DNA from: Oscheius tipulae
Taxonomy: Eukaryota > Nematoda > Chromadorea > Rhabditida > Rhabditidae
Direction of reading: 5' to 3'
NCBI GenBank assembly: GCA_037178975.1
Contig: JASJZH010000002.1
Location: 310,001-374,000 of the forward strand
DNA length: 64,000 nucleotides
Part shown: positions 21,801 through 33,510 of the stretch, piece by piece
Layout of the letters: each line of letters begins with the position of its first letter
Position numbering within the stretch: the stretch's first letter is position 1
Notes under the pieces: generated by a model
Database searches by the model: none
What the model was told of the DNA's origin: nothing
Seen by the model: only the letters and a program-made list of their open reading frames with translations
Translations under genes and position numbers: made by a program

Positions 21801-24800
21801 ATTGGAAAATATCGTTCCCACCAAGGCACAAAAAGACCCCAAGTTGTCACCAGTGCCCAAACGAGAGGAGGAAATTTGGGGCTAAATTGAGTTCTTTCAC
21901 GCCAAGGTGGTTCTGAATACGGGGGAAGTGAAAGAGCACCATACTTGGTGATGCAAGTTTTACACCTGTCTTATAGGACACTCCCAAATTGTGGCAGGAC
22001 GCGAGATAGCGGAAAACGCGGGCCGGTCCTTTAAAATTTTTAAGAAATCTCTCGACCTCGCCAGCCATCTGTCATTCTCTCACTGAAAGCCTGTAGCTTC
22101 TCCCCTTCTACCAATAATTGCAGGCAATTGAATTATTGTCAGACTGCTGGGAAGTGTTAGATTTCCACGATCTAATTGCTCCGCTTATGATCTAACGAGA
22201 TGCTCAGTGGAAGAAGCAGAAAGACAATGCCCCTGTTGATTTCCAATGCGAGCCAAATGACCCGAAGGACACAGTCGACACAACACTTGAGCGCCTTGAC
22301 AGGCGAGAGAGGCATACGCTTATGGCACCCGAGAGAATGGGCTCTGCGGTAAGGCTTGCGCAACACAGGAGCGGAGTGAAAACACCACAGAGCATGGCGG
22401 CAGCTTTGATACGGAGCGACGAGTTTTTATGGGAGAGAAATGATCGAATGAGATAAAATCTCAAGGTGGATGATACCTAATGACCGCTGGAGCCGTAGAA
22501 GCCTTTGTATCTCTGTCTCTCTGTTTCCCTGCCTCTATCTGTCTGGCTCCCTGTTTTTCAACAAGTTTCTGGTATCAAACAATGACTTTAAATAACTACT
22601 AGAACTTTTGGTCCCATCTACTTTCATAAGCCAGACTGTTTGCAGGAAGACACCCACCATTAGGTAGTTCTGCAGCTGCCTCTACAGCTGCACAGCAAAA
22701 ATGCAGAAAAAAACTAGTAGACGCCAATAGGGCGAGAAATATAGCAGATCTCCTAGTCCTCATGGTCCTCTTTAAACTATCAGCATTCCAAAAGCGGCTC
22801 TCTGAAGATAGTCATAAGGTATGTTGGGAAGGAGAGTAAAGCATGCCAGAGAAGAGGCATAGTACAGACGGGAAAGTCATAAAATGAGAAAAAGTCGAGA
22901 AATTATGACAGATAATAGTCGCTTAAAGAGTCGTTTAAAGAGACAAAGTGATTACAGCTGTAGAGAAGAGAGGGGGCTGGACTAGAAGGGGTGGGTGGAA
23001 CGGGACGGTGGGCGGGGTCGGGAAGGTCGCCGACATAAGCGAAAAGGTCCAAAAGAGAAGCTGATGGTCAGAGAATGGGTGACAGACAGAGACCCTGTAA
23101 TCCCCTGACCCACTGTTCACTTTACGATATTGGCGCAATATTATTGGTTTATGACGATTGGCTGTAAATCACGAAGTGACTTCGACGGGGCACATTACCC
23201 ATTTTAAAAAGGAACAACTGACAGTATTGACCTTGTAGCTAATTTCTCAAACATTGGCAGCGGTTAGTTTTTCTGCTGAGAAGCACAAGATGGTCAAAAA
23301 TAAAGTGAAAAGTGTCGGAGAAATGACCGGGAAAGGCGTCACACGAGGTGCTTCAAGATTAGGAGACAGCCTGGGGAATGGGCTGTGAGTGGGAGCGAAA
23401 AGATAAGGAAGAGGGACAGAGTCAATCATAGTCGTAACATATAGTGTGACCGAGGCAGACCCGAAGACGGAAAGATAGAAAGTCAGTGACTGAGGAAAAT
23501 AGGCGACTTTCTCATTGGAACTACATTTATTTGACTGCTAGTCAGTACCGACAGGGAGAGAGGGACGGTCCAGATAGACTCACACAAACAGTGACTCATG
23601 CAGAGCCTTCTAAATTGAGAGACGGGGAGAAGAAAGATAAAGGTGACTAATTGGACTCGGTTGTACAATCGATATATTGGGAAAGTCTTATGAAATGCGA
23701 GTTCGTTCGTCGAGATACCAAGTCGTTCGTTAGGATACCTAGATTCTACGATTACTTTAGCCGGAGAGCTTACTTATAGAGGTAACCACTGTAGGAAATT
23801 TTCTGCTACGAGATGGTAAGGGCGCGACGGGAGTCCAATCTTTGCTTTCAGTTTCTTCTTACTAAAAAGGGTGATGGGATATTGATAATCGGTATTTGAA
23901 CGAGCGGCTGAAACTCTTGGAGAAATAACATAGGAGAGAGTGTACTGAAGATAGGCTGCTCTGAATCAGTGCCGCTCTCTCAACTGAAATGAGTCAGTTA
24001 TGACAAGGTTGTGAGAGAGAGGGAGAGGGACTGATTTAGAAGTCTTGTCAGATTCGGAGAGACAGCGACTAAAGGAATACCTATCTGATATGGTCATATG
24101 TATCCTCTCCCTCATAAATAACCGCTCCCTTCACTCAGCCAGCCGGACATTTACAACCACCTCAACCATGCTGCTGTCCCTCTCTCTCTCTCCCTCTCTC
24201 CTGGAAATCTGGGTCTTCTCGCTCTCATAAACCACGTTTATTGAATAATCATGATCGAGCGCCAGGTCGTAAAGTCACGGTTATCCCTTCTCCCGTTTCT
24301 CCTACTCTCATAATCGTCTAATTATCGGACACAGAGAGAGAGCATCAGATAAGGAGCTGCGGTCAGGATTGGTGCTCAGGTGGGAAACAGGTGGCCGCCT
24401 TTGGGATGACAGTCCAGATTAGGTAATTGGCAAGAGTCCATGGATTAGAGGGTTGACTTTGAGTCACGGCGACTACTTTTAGCATTTTCCCTCCAGAAAC
24501 TCTTTGAGCACCGGACCTTAATAATAGGTAGGAAGCATTTAGCTAGGTCAGCTCCACTGAATTCCTCGCGCTCGCTTGACCACCAACTGCAATTGGCTGA
24601 ATTATTCACTGGCCTCTGCCCCTTCATCTAATAGTCGCCGAACGCTTTAAAGGAAGAGCTGAACTTTTGAAAGCTTAGGGAAAGTGAAACAGAGAGGCAG
24701 AGAGATAGAGAAATAGAAACAAGGAAACCTTTGTCTCTCTGGGGAAGACAAGAGTAATAGACTGGCGAAAGAAAGACGAAGAGTATTCTTGCCGCTATCT

Positions 24801-27600
24801 ACTCAAGTGGCACATTTCTTATTCAGCCAACTGTCAGTCAAGATGGCCGTAGTGACAATTCCTCTAGTCTCGAAGAAAATGAGTGAAGACCTGGTAGAAG
24901 AATATGAGCAGTCAAAATGAGATGCAAAACTCGGACACGCTCTAAGCAATGCAAATGAGGGTCAGTGGCGCAAAGGAACGCTACTACCTATTACTCAAGG
25001 AAGCACTCAGAAACATAGCCTTAGGCGAGAGTATGAGAGATAGAGAGAGTCAAGGAAAAGATGTCTGGTAAGAGTCAAAAGACAATAGAGACACACTTCC
25101 CTCTATTGTCCAGCGCCCCCTACTCGAAACCTCGTTATCCCATGGAAACAATTGCAAAGTGGATTTAGGAGGCGCTCTCTCCAGCTATATGATCTCCATG
25201 ATACGAATTTGTATTTTATTTAGGAACGGGACGGGGAACTAAAAACGTAGAGTGACGGCTGACACTGGTAGCCAGATAAAAGGTTGGTAGCGGCGGACTG
25301 TTTTTGTGAGTCAGTCTGCGGCAACGGTCCGAGTCATTCCTTGGTGCTGGAGCTTTGAAGAAATGCTACTGGACATAGACTCTGCCTCTGTCTCTGTCTC
25401 TGCCTCACTGGAATTATCAATATTTCACTAACCGTAAACGAAAAGAGGCTTCTTCAGTATTCAAAGGCTAAAAACTAGCTTATGAATAAAAGATCTGGAC
25501 ATGAGAGAAGAGTGACCTCTTTGAAATTTGGGTTTACTAGAAGCATAGAGAGAAAAACACAAAAACGAGCCCTTTGTTGCCCCGTCAAGTATTCTTGATT
25601 GAACTAATCAATCATGCCGAACACCTATTTGTGTCGAGAGAGAGAGGAGAGAAGAAGACCCACCTTGAAACATGTTTATCGCCTTCTACCCGTGCGGTAA
25701 TTGTGTTAGCAAGTACTTTGGTGTGCATCGCGTGTCTTGGCGTTTGTATTCGGATAGAGAAACAGAGAGACAGTGGGATAGAGATTTAATGAGATTGGGA
25801 GGGGGACTACTACTGTGGAGAGAGAATGAGTGAAACTGTTTCCGCCCAGTAGCTGTGTACAAGCGCGAGGGCTAGTACTCAAACAAATGTCGCTCAGTGT
25901 CTCTGTGATAATCAATAACCCGTCTCGCGTGCAAAAGTTGCGAAAATTTCTGAACATCTGGACAGTTTCTGTCACTCAAAAACGCGTCAACATTAGAGAG
26001 ATCACGCGATATCTTGTCTCGTCGTGAGCATTCAAATTTTTGACAGGGCAAGTTTGAGATAAGAAAAGTTCCTGAAAAACTTGCTACATTTTGTAATGTT
26101 CTTTCTGTCCCTCAGCCTCTCTGAACAGAGAGAGAGAGCCCAATTAGTCTCCCATAATTCAATTCTCTATCTCCGACGCGTGCCCTACCTTGACCGTTAG
26201 ATTGGACTGTAATCTATCAGCGGCATGTATAAACAGATACTATCAGACGATATCATATGGGTTTTCTGAGATGAGGGGTCTTGTGCCCATGCTAGTTTCA
26301 GAAGGTGAGATGGAGAGACAGATTGAAAGATAGAAATCTGCACAAAGTCGCAGAACTGATGTAAAGAATGGAAACTGAAGAAAAATTTGGAATTGAGCCA
26401 TTGTTTAGGGTGGAATGGAGAAGGGCTGTCTGGTAGCGAGAAGAAAGCACAGAAGAACCCGGTTCGTGGGAAAATGGCATTGTCTTTGAGCGGCCGACGA
26501 ACAGTGAGCCGGCACGCGCGCCGATCGGAAGACTTCCAGCCTGACTGCTCATGTAAACAGAGGGAGACAGAGAGACATAGAGACTGAGAGACAGAGAGAA
26601 GACAAAGAGACGGACAAACGGAGAGACAGAGAAGCAGAGAGGTAGACCCACGTGAGACAGGGAAACAGAGAGACTGAGAGGCTGAGACAAGAGGACAAGA
26701 AGCCAGAGATAGAGTGACAGGGGACAGTTTAACAGAGAAACATAGAGCCATAGAGAAGGAGAGACGGAGAGACATAGAAGCAGTAGAACATGAGAGGTAT
26801 AGAAAAAGATGGCCAGCTGCTCTCGTCAAAGAACTCAAAACGGGAAGACTCGAATTGGAGTCTTTTCGAAGGTCATTGTCGCCAAAAATGCAGCTGCCAG
26901 TCGCAATCAAGCCGACGAGAAGGGGAGCCAAATTTAGAGGGTTCTACGGCTATTTATAGGGGCTTTCAGAGACTCTGTCTCTCACTCTATTTCTCTCTGT
27001 CGGCTACTGTCCATCTGCCAAACTATTTACCCGCTCATTATCTTTTCTGGGAGCGGAACCTGCCAGTTATCTGGATTTGCACAGTTACGCAACAGTCTGA
27101 CGCCCCGGTCAATTGAGAGACAGCGAGAGGATTTGGGGAACGGTCATCTGAGATAATATTGACTTACCCGAGCAGATTAGAGGGGAATGAGGGAAGAATT
27201 AGAAAGAATGAGGGACTGTTTTTGAGACGGAGAGAGAGAGAGAGGGAGGGTGAGGGAGGGAACAGTTTCGAACTAGTCACATTCCAGACGTACTTTCCAG
27301 TGATTCAGCCTTTGTGCAAGGAGAGACTGTCCTTTTCGGCCTCCGGCTTCGAGAACGACCGCAACTGTCCGGGCACTAAATTTCTCTCTACATATTTTCA
27401 TATCGGATCGGAAGCGCCATGTATTCTTGACAGGAATTCAAAACGCATTAATCGATCGACCAGTACTGGTCGACAAATTTGCGGCGTCGCTTTCGTATCG
27501 ATGGCTTTGAAGCCATAAAGTCGTTTCTTGTATCAGTTTCTCACTCACTCGTTTCTTTCTCTCTCTTCTCGCTTCATTCCTATTTTCAATTTTCAGAACA
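18810..27600. other. 8.8-kb gene-free region, probable latrophilin 5' intron/promoter
   Basis: No convincing coding exon is seen apart from a candidate signal-peptide exon at 22395-22329 (MLCGVFTPLLCCASLTAEP, ending in phase with exon 18809 but with a weak GTGCCA donor). The region holds dispersed CCCGTACC(C/A)TCTC motifs at 19152, 19747, 20006 and 21396, and GAGACA-type simple repeats towards 26.5 kb. Confidence 0.5.
26556..26790. repeat. GAGACA-type simple repeat, imperfect
   Basis: About 235 bp of GAGACAGAGAGACATAGAG variants. It creates a long spurious open frame on the minus strand. Confidence 0.85.
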
Positions 27601-29505
27601 ATGTGGGCTAGCTCAGATGTAACTGTTTCAACTGCTCAAGCTATGGTCAAAGATATTTCAAGAAAGAAGAGACTGGCATTCCATGTGCTGAGTCTGAAGA
27701 TGTCCAGAGTATCTAAAGAGATTCTGGAGGGGACCCAGCTGATGCCGGCCTTGTCAAAGTAAATGAGAGAGACAGATAATGCCAATGTTTCCCTTCAGGC
27801 ACGCCTACCATCCGGGAATCGGTGTAGCTGTCCGTGGCCTCCTTGACCGTTTTCTGTCAATCTGTCAAGGCAAGAAGGACGACGTCAATGGACTCTTTGA
27901 AACCAGGGGCAACCCGTTCAGACAGGTAGCTCCAGTTAAGTTCTTTAAGTCCTTATATCCTTTTCAGCCTCTCGAGAGAAAAAGTACCAAGCCCAAAGTG
28001 AGGAAACTCCAGGTCAAGACGAAAAGAGACACCTCCCTGAAAGATGGATCAGAGTTTTCCGATACAGAAGATTCCGATGCGGACTGGTCCGACACGGTAT
28101 GTTATCAGACATTTTTCTTTGTAACTCATGATTTTCAGGACATTGAAGACGAAGTTCTAGCCCCTTGTGCTAGTCTGCTATTCCCATTGAAAGTCAAGAA
28201 AGAATGCGTTGTGATTGAACAGTCCCAATCCTTGAACACCCAAGAGATCATCAACAACGAAGTTCAGAAGAAACATGTAAAGGATGAGCCGGTGGCTGAG
28301 CCAAGAGAGAAGGGTCAGAGCTTGAAGAGGAAGATTCAGGAGGATCATAGGGTGAGTTGAATAGAGCCATGGGCAGAGAGATAGAGCGACAGATACCGAG
28401 AGAAAGAGACAGCGAGATAGATATTTAGAGACAGAAAGAAAGAAGAACAGAGAGATTGAGTGACAGACCAGACTTCCTAATTCAGTTCCCAAAAACTGCT
28501 CGAAAGGAACAGGAAAAGTCGAAAGATCACCTGGACAGTGTTGTTGACAGTCTCGTCAGCAAGATCTTCGAGGAAGCTTCATTCCGCCCCAAGACTGATT
28601 TCGAACAGGCGACAAAGAAAGAATTGACCTCGAAAGCTGCCGAAGAAGACAAGAAGCCAAAGTTTGCACCATTGCTGTCGAGCGAGAAAGAGAACACATG
28701 GCCGAAAGAATTCGGCAGACAGACTTTGATAGTGCCGGGAATCAAACCCGAGATAGCAGGTAGAAGACAGGGACAGAGACAATGTAACATTTAGTTTTCA
28801 GTTCCCAGGTCCCAGCCTCTCCAAGGAAACCCAGTGAATTCTGTCCGGGTACTGTCCAAAAACCAAAGAAATGCCTTGACAATCACCGAGAAGAAACTGG
28901 TGAAGGAGGAGAAGATGCTGAAGAAAACGAAGAAGATGACAACAGGCCTGGAGATTTTCCAAGTCTCCAAAGTGAAGAAGGAGCCGGTTGATCTCCCGGA
29001 ACGAGATTATTGCTTGGCCCAAGATGTTAAGAAGCTTGCGGACAAACTCAATGGTAAGTCGGTATTTTTATAGACCTAGCATGCCTAAAATTTCACTTTG
29101 TTAAGGACTGAACATGAGTAAAGACTAATTTATATTTTTATATTTTCCAGTGTTGCCATTGGAACCATCTCGTGACCAAATTCTCTCAATTCTCCCAGGT
29201 GCAAATGCCCGAATCCTGTCTGAAGCTGAAAAACTTATTGGTGTAAGTGGAACGATAGGCTATTACTGTCACTGTCTCTGGGCTCTCTAACCCCGTATTT
29301 CCAGAGAAAGATGCGCCGTGTGAACAGAGTCTGGTGGGAAATGCTTCTTCGCGACTTCGGTCCCATCGACCCCAGTCAGAATGTCGGAGACGTGCGGGAC
29401 ATCTACACCGCTAAGCAAATGTTCGCCGATAGGAAGAGACTCCGAGACAAGGCTGCTGGACAACCTCCCAATCCTCTGGAGAGAGTCTTTGCCACCCTGC
29501 ATTAA
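27601..29505 (+). CDS. Uncharacterised Lys/Glu-rich, probably nuclear protein, eight exons
   Basis: No family recognised. Eight exons (27601-27758, 27799-27925, 27968-28096, 28139-28351, 28486-28759, 28802-29053, 29151-29242, 29305-29505) sum to 1446 nt, 481 aa, with consistent phases. TTTTCAG-AACA precedes the ATG, a likely spliced-leader acceptor. The N-terminal 95 residues look folded (HAYHPGIGVAVRGLLDRFLS). The middle is acidic and basic low complexity with a DTEDSDADWSDT patch. Three sumoylation-type psi-K-x-E sites occur: VKKE, VKDEP and VKKEPVD. The C-terminus is again folded, with WWEMLLRDFG and a basic end. An AATAAA lies at 29531-29536. It converges on the ONECUT gene, with only 80 bases between the two stop codons. 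Nuclear or chromatin location is inferred from composition only. Confidence 0.82.
28364..28466. repeat. GAGACA-type repeat filling an intron
   Basis: Occupies nearly all of intron 28352-28485 of the preceding gene (AGAGATAGAGCGACAGATAC variants). Confidence 0.8.
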
Positions 29506-29585
29506 TCCACTGTAGTTTCTAAAGGATAGTAATAAACTTTATGACATGCATTTCGTTCAAGGGGCAAATGTGTTAAGACCGGGGT

Positions 29586-31117
29586 TCATTCTTCAGCTTC
29601 TCTCTCCATCTTGGCCTTCCTCCTGGCGTTCATAAAGTAGTTCTGGACGGTTCCAAATGTCAGGCCGAGACGTTGCCCCACGATTTCCATCATCTGCTTC
29701 GAGGGGTTCTGGCTCTCGTGGAAGATTTTCTGAACTCTTGACTAGAGCCCAAAGTTTGTGCTCATACCTGCAGAGTTCTCTTCTGTAGTTCAGTGAAGAC
29801 CAGTCTCTTCTTCTTTGCAGGCCCCTGGTTATCCGGCTTGGCTTTTCTTGTAAACTTTCTCGTGGCTGAACCCTTAACCAACATGATACTCGGCATTCCC
29901 TCCGCCGCTGCTCTTCTGCGTGCATCTGGGTTCATTTTGAGCCAGCGCATCATCATGCGGAACGTATCACGGCCAGACTTCATCTCTTCCCAAGGCTTCG
30001 GATTGCGGATCAGGTCGGACAGGGTTCCTTGGCTTCTAGAAAAGCGTGACTATACTAAGAGAGACAGAAGTTTAAAAAAGATAAAAAGGGACGTCGTTGT
30101 AAACCTGTAAGCGCTGAATGAAGATAAGGGCTCCAGTAAATAGAGGGACGTCCCGATAGACAGAGTGACAGAAAACAGAATAACAAAGAGACAATGAGAC
30201 AGAGAAACAGAGAGACAGAGACAGAGAGAGAGAGAGACATAGAAACTCATGTCCCACCTATTGATGACATTCGTTGCGAAACTCGTCTGTGGAATGCCTC
30301 TGGTCCTCAGCTCGTAGTCGATTGCCTTTGCCAGCAGGCCGGTGTCGATCCATTGCTCTCCATCCACGTATTTCTCCATCTCACGAACTGAAGCTCATAT
30401 TACTGTGTTCATCTTCTGTGCCGACTTACTATCAAAAACTTGGAGAGTGTCCAGGAAATCGTTATCTGTATCGGATGACGGGGTTGTAAGCCAAGCTGCA
30501 CCAGGCTTCAAGACTTCTTGAGCGCTGAATTGTTGGGTAGCAACATCAGGCTCTGGATCATTGGACAGTGAGACAGAGCCAGGAGTAGGGGTCTCATCTC
30601 TGTCATCTTGAAAGTACGGTTGCCCGTCAGCATTGACGATCTGCACGCCATAGCTTTGCTCCAACTGTCTGAGCTCAGAGTCAGAGATAGGTGGTACCTG
30701 AGAAGGCGTGCTTGGCTGGTAGAAGCTTTGGCGCGGAGGAGGGAAGACATACCTGAATATGACATCTTACTACTTTTTTGTCTCTTTTTCCCGTCGCCAT
30801 TCTATCAATTGATGTGTCTCTGTCACTGTCTTTCTGTCTGTCTCTTCATATCTCCGCCTCTTCTGTCTCTCTATATCTATGTCTCACAGTCTCTTTTTGT
30901 CTCTCTCGCCCTCTCTCTTTGTCTCTCACTGCTCCCAGACTCACCCAAAGCTTCGCTGTCCTTCCATGAATTGTCTGTAATGTTCAGACTGTGGGAATCC
31001 TTGTGATCTCCTATTTCCTTGTTCAGTCGCTGTAATTTCTTGCCTTAGCCACTGAGGCGGCTGTGCTGATCGTGGAAATGAAGGCACGTAGTTGGACCAC
31101 TGAGGAAAACCGGTCAT
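29586..31117 (-). CDS. ONECUT-class homeobox transcription factor, five exons
   Basis: A sequence-specific DNA-binding protein with one CUT domain and a divergent homeodomain. Exons (minus) are 31117-30945, 30752-30430, 30387-30258, 30035-29768 and 29729-29586; the sum is 1038 nt, 345 aa. The N-terminal half is Pro/Ser/Gln-rich (FPPPRQSFYQPSTPSQVPP) and acidic. The CUT domain spans about 180-260: WIDTGLLAKAIDYELRTRGI, then SQGTLSDLIRNPKPWEEMKS. The homeodomain is at about 285-340 and ends NYFMNARRKAK. It has Phe at position 48 and Met at 50, the ONECUT signature, instead of the usual Trp. It corresponds to the nematode ceh-21/38/39/41/48 group; which member is unclear. Introns 2 and 4 are loaded with simple repeat. 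Confidence 0.93.
30061..30243. repeat. GAGACA-type repeat in ONECUT intron
   Basis: Fills most of intron 30257-30036. In the gene's sense direction it reads as a TCTCTGTC pyrimidine tract. Confidence 0.8.
30795..30940. repeat. TCTCTGTC-type repeat in ONECUT intron
   Basis: Occupies most of intron 30944-30753, in the opposite orientation to the copy at 30061-30243. Confidence 0.75.
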
Positions 31118-31652
31118 CTCGAGATTGCAGGCAAATGACAATGAAAATTCTAGCAACGGCCATAAAAATATCGACGCAGATCGCTTTCTTCCTAATTTTA
31201 CAACCCTTTGTAAAGCGCACGCTTACAGGTAGTAACGGAGCAATTTTTTTATCGCAAGCAATGACAACTAGAACTAGAACAACGACTGAATGAATACAGA
31301 TTTGATGGTTTGAAGCTCTTTTGTGGTACTTTGGAGCTCTCTTCCTGAACGATAACTGGTTGGGGGAATGGCAACATAATGATTGCTTCTGTTTGTCTCG
31401 TACACGCATTGGTTTATTCGGTCATGCTCTTTAGTAAATACATTATGCTAGCTTAAGAACTCTTCCAAACTTGTTTCTCTGTCTCTCTTCTTTCCCTCTA
31501 TGCCTTTCTCTCGTATCCCCCTTTGTATGCCCCCGTTGTCTGCCGTCTCTCTATCATCACGTTTCCATGCACACGGCCAGGGAAAAAGTTTGCTGATCCA
31601 TCCACTCTTTTCCATTTTTTGTGGAAACTGTTGTGATTAATTTTTAGACTCA

Positions 31653-33079
31653 ATGTCACTTACCACCCTACCTGAGGAATGTCTTCTGAATATTTTCTCC
31701 TATTTACCGGGCAAAGATTGGCCAAGAGCCAGGCAAGTTTGTAAACAGTTTAACCAAGTTTTGGACAACGGATGGAGGTTTTTGAAAAAACCGGCAATGG
31801 CTGAGATAACAATAAGTTATGAGGTGAGTCTATCTGTCTCTGTCTACTTTTCTTGTTCCAGGGTAATAGTGTGGCTGGTCCCTTTCTCTCCGCTGAAGTA
31901 CGATTTGACGGTCACGAAGAGATGAAGATGGAAATGACATCCACTGAAATAAAAGTCGAACAAACATATACAGATGAGCTTTCAGAACAGCTAAGCAAAA
32001 ACATGATGAAAAATTCGCATTACTTTAAACGATCGCAAAAACTTGAGGTACTTAGAGCTTTCTTCGCCAAAGGAATAGGCTGTGGTACGAGAAGTTCGTA
32101 CATTGTTAATGGCTCCTCCAGATAACTTCGGCCCGCGCCATCCTATCTCCATCCAGTCCATCGAAGCTGGTCTGGACATTATCTTACACACAATTATGAA
32201 GTATTGCAACCTAAGTCGTCTCGCTTTGGTAAATCTTTTTCAAATCCAAACACCAAAAATTTTACAGAGGGGCGAAGGATACTGGATGCCGGAGAAGTTT
32301 CAGAATGTTCTAAGAGTACTGAGAGACTCACGAGCAACTGTCAAGGAACTACAGTTTGAAACTGATCAAATTACAGACAGTATGGCTGAACTTATTCGAT
32401 TCTCAAGTGCGTTTGGAAGGACAGTCTGTGGCAGCCAGTCATTTTGCAGAATGTCAAGCTATTGTCTTTACTGGCCCCTTCGAACGGACGGACTTCGACC
32501 GCGGACAGAATTCTGTCGATGGGAGGATACGCGAGTTTTACCCGGAAGAACTCACTTTCTATCCCACTGATCTGGTGTCAGTCAAAACTCTCCTCTACTT
32601 ACTGCAGGTGAGAAGAGAGACACACAGAGACAAGGGGACAGAGAGACAGAAAGACCGAGAGATATAGTCAGAGAGACAGAGAGATAGAGAAATAGAATAA
32701 GAGAGAGAGACATTTATTTCCGGAATGGCATTGTGGACAACGAGAAATCGAAAAAATCATCTATCACCATTCAAATCACTACTTTGACTGGTTCGCTCCT
32801 ATGTCTCACTTCCCAATCGTCGAACTGCCCTACGATCACATCTGGACAATGAATGCCACCATCCACGTTAAGACTTTTGTCGTTTCCCGAGCTGACGAGA
32901 AAGAACTGGAGATTAGTTACTACACGTATCATGACAGCAGTTACATGGAGGTCAAAAAGCATTGGTCGAGATCAGAAATAGCAGAACTGGAGAGACAGAG
33001 GAAGGAGGAGGAGGCGCCAAAACAGGAAGGTGTTCAGGATTTGGAAGACGATTTGATGGGATTCGGATTGTTTGACTAG
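31653..33079 (+). CDS. F-box protein, six exons
   Basis: A probable substrate-recruiting subunit of an SCF ubiquitin ligase. The N-terminal F-box begins at residue 5 (LPEECLLNIFSYLPGKDWPR) and ends before DNGWRF. The remaining 340 residues resemble the divergent C-terminal halves of nematode F-box proteins, but I cannot name the domain. Exons are 31653-31823, 31862-32047, 32079-32228, 32268-32406, 32450-32607 and 32708-33079, 1176 nt, 391 aa. TTTTTAG-ACTCA precedes the ATG, a likely spliced-leader acceptor. Intron 2 is only 31 nt. Intron 5 is filled with GAGACA repeat, so its 3' splice site must lie inside GAGAGAG with no pyrimidine tract. The last exon ends in an acidic, coiled stretch (AELERQRKEEEAPKQE). 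An AATAAA is at 33094-33099. Confidence 0.82.
32612..32711. repeat. GAGACA-type repeat in F-box gene intron 5
   Basis: It runs through the whole intron into the inferred 3' splice site at 32707/32708. Confidence 0.8.
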
Positions 33080-33510
33080 GATCTTTATGTGTAAATAAAC
33101 TAGTCTCCTTCTGTCAAAGGTTGTCCTCATTTAGAAAAGTCAAGTTCAAAAGAGATTTATTTGGATTGTCGCGCAGGAGGAAAAATGTTAGAGGTCTGTC
33201 TCTTCAAAGGGTGCCTATTTTCACTAGTTCAGTATCCTGATTGGTATCTGTATTGGTCTGTCTCCATCTGTCCGTACTACTTCTCCATCAAAATTGGTCA
33301 GTCAGTCAACCGTCTCTCCCACTAGTACCTAGATCTGTTGTTCGCCGTAGCTACTTATGCCACTCTGTCTGTCATTCTCAGCTTTATGCACTAATTCTCA
33401 TCGGTTTTTCCAGATACTGTCTGACTGTTAAAAGGAGCAAACTTTACTCAGTAAACAATGACAACTAGACCTAAATAACAAAGTTGAAAACGGAAAAAAT
33501 AACAAAATTT

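Noticed and set aside
22204..22464. Independent gene on the minus strand
   Set aside because: Only a 23-residue stretch looks like a signal peptide; the rest is not protein-like. Noted as a possible latrophilin first exon only.
26197..26931. Long minus-strand open frame of 244 codons with a hydrophobic start
   Set aside because: It runs through GAGACA-type simple repeat, begins at TTG rather than ATG, and encodes only Ser/Leu/Cys low-complexity sequence.
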